The notes beneath the pieces are model-generated. The model was given only the letters and a program-made list of their open reading frames with translations, searched no databases and was not told the origin of the DNA. Shown here one piece after another: positions 41,839 through 41,884 of a stretch of DNA of 41,884 nt. A program made the position numbers and the translations under genes. Origin of the DNA: Clostridia bacterium (GTDB lineage Bacteria; Bacillota; Clostridia; Oscillospirales; Acutalibacteraceae); the NCBI GenBank assembly GCA_017631955.1, contig JAGBSJ010000016.1:1-41884 (forward strand), read 5' to 3'. Positions within the stretch are counted from its first letter, which is position 1, and the number at the start of each line of letters is the position of its first letter.

Positions 41839-41884
41839 TCTGTTCAAAATTTAATGAATATTTATTCAAAATGGGTATAAAATT

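Overview
The window looks like a chromosomal stretch of a low-GC Gram-positive bacterium of class Clostridia, most likely Oscillospirales/Ruminococcaceae-like. This is inferred from the gene order rpmI-rplT-trmH, dprA-topA-trmFO, rnc-radical SAM-smc-ftsY and yhbY-nadD-yqeK-rsfS-leuS, from the folate-dependent TrmFO, from TTGACA/TATAAT-type promoters and AGGAGG-type ribosome sites, and from a domain-permuted family 3 beta-glucosidase of the kind known in Ruminococcus and Butyrivibrio. It is dense, mostly core genome. No rRNA, tRNA, CRISPR array, transposase, integrase or phage gene was seen, and no gap between genes exceeds about 180 bases.

Region 1 (1-13184, plus strand) holds translation and chromosome maintenance: the end of rpmI, rplT, a terminator, then a tightly packed run of a SPOUT rRNA methyltransferase, dprA, topA, trmFO, rnc, a radical SAM protein, smc, ftsY and the ITPase rdgB. 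Genes from trmH to smc overlap or nearly touch. FtsY carries an acidic domain at its C-terminus, ending in a basic-aromatic tail.

Region 2 (13185-19093) has a GC-rich REP-like hairpin and an unrecognised Cys-rich membrane protein, then the ribosome/NAD block yhbY-nadD-yqeK-rsfS-leuS. A second REP-like palindrome follows, then rlmA. Region 3 (19077-25785) starts at its own promoter: a cyclase-family hydrolase, a split chromate transporter pair, an RlmCD-type m5U methyltransferase, a GPH-family sugar symporter, a flavin-binding PNPOx-like protein, a HAD phosphatase and a GmhA-like SIS isomerase. It ends at a bidirectional terminator.

Region 4 (25787-29473, minus strand) is a four-gene operon from a clear promoter: an unknown beta-rich small protein, a second RlmCD/RumA-type methyltransferase without a TRAM domain, an unknown 133-residue protein and a GH35 beta-galactosidase. 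A divergent promoter in the same intergenic region drives region 5 (29635-37425, plus): a PglF/WbpM-like nucleotide-sugar dehydratase, ilvE, a MinD-type ATPase, methylglyoxal synthase, hisS, aspS and a small membrane protein.

Region 6 (37424-41884, minus) holds gap, a permuted GH3 beta-glucosidase and a Thr-rich lipoprotein. The gap terminator has a U-tract repeated in tandem, and one copy may supply part of the promoter of the GH3 gene.

I found no clearly new multi-gene system. The most distinctive signals are the C-terminal acidic extension of FtsY, the terminator pressed against the trmH start codon, the triplicated terminator tail before the GH3 gene, the REP-like hairpins, and the co-location of RlmA with two RlmCD-type methyltransferases.
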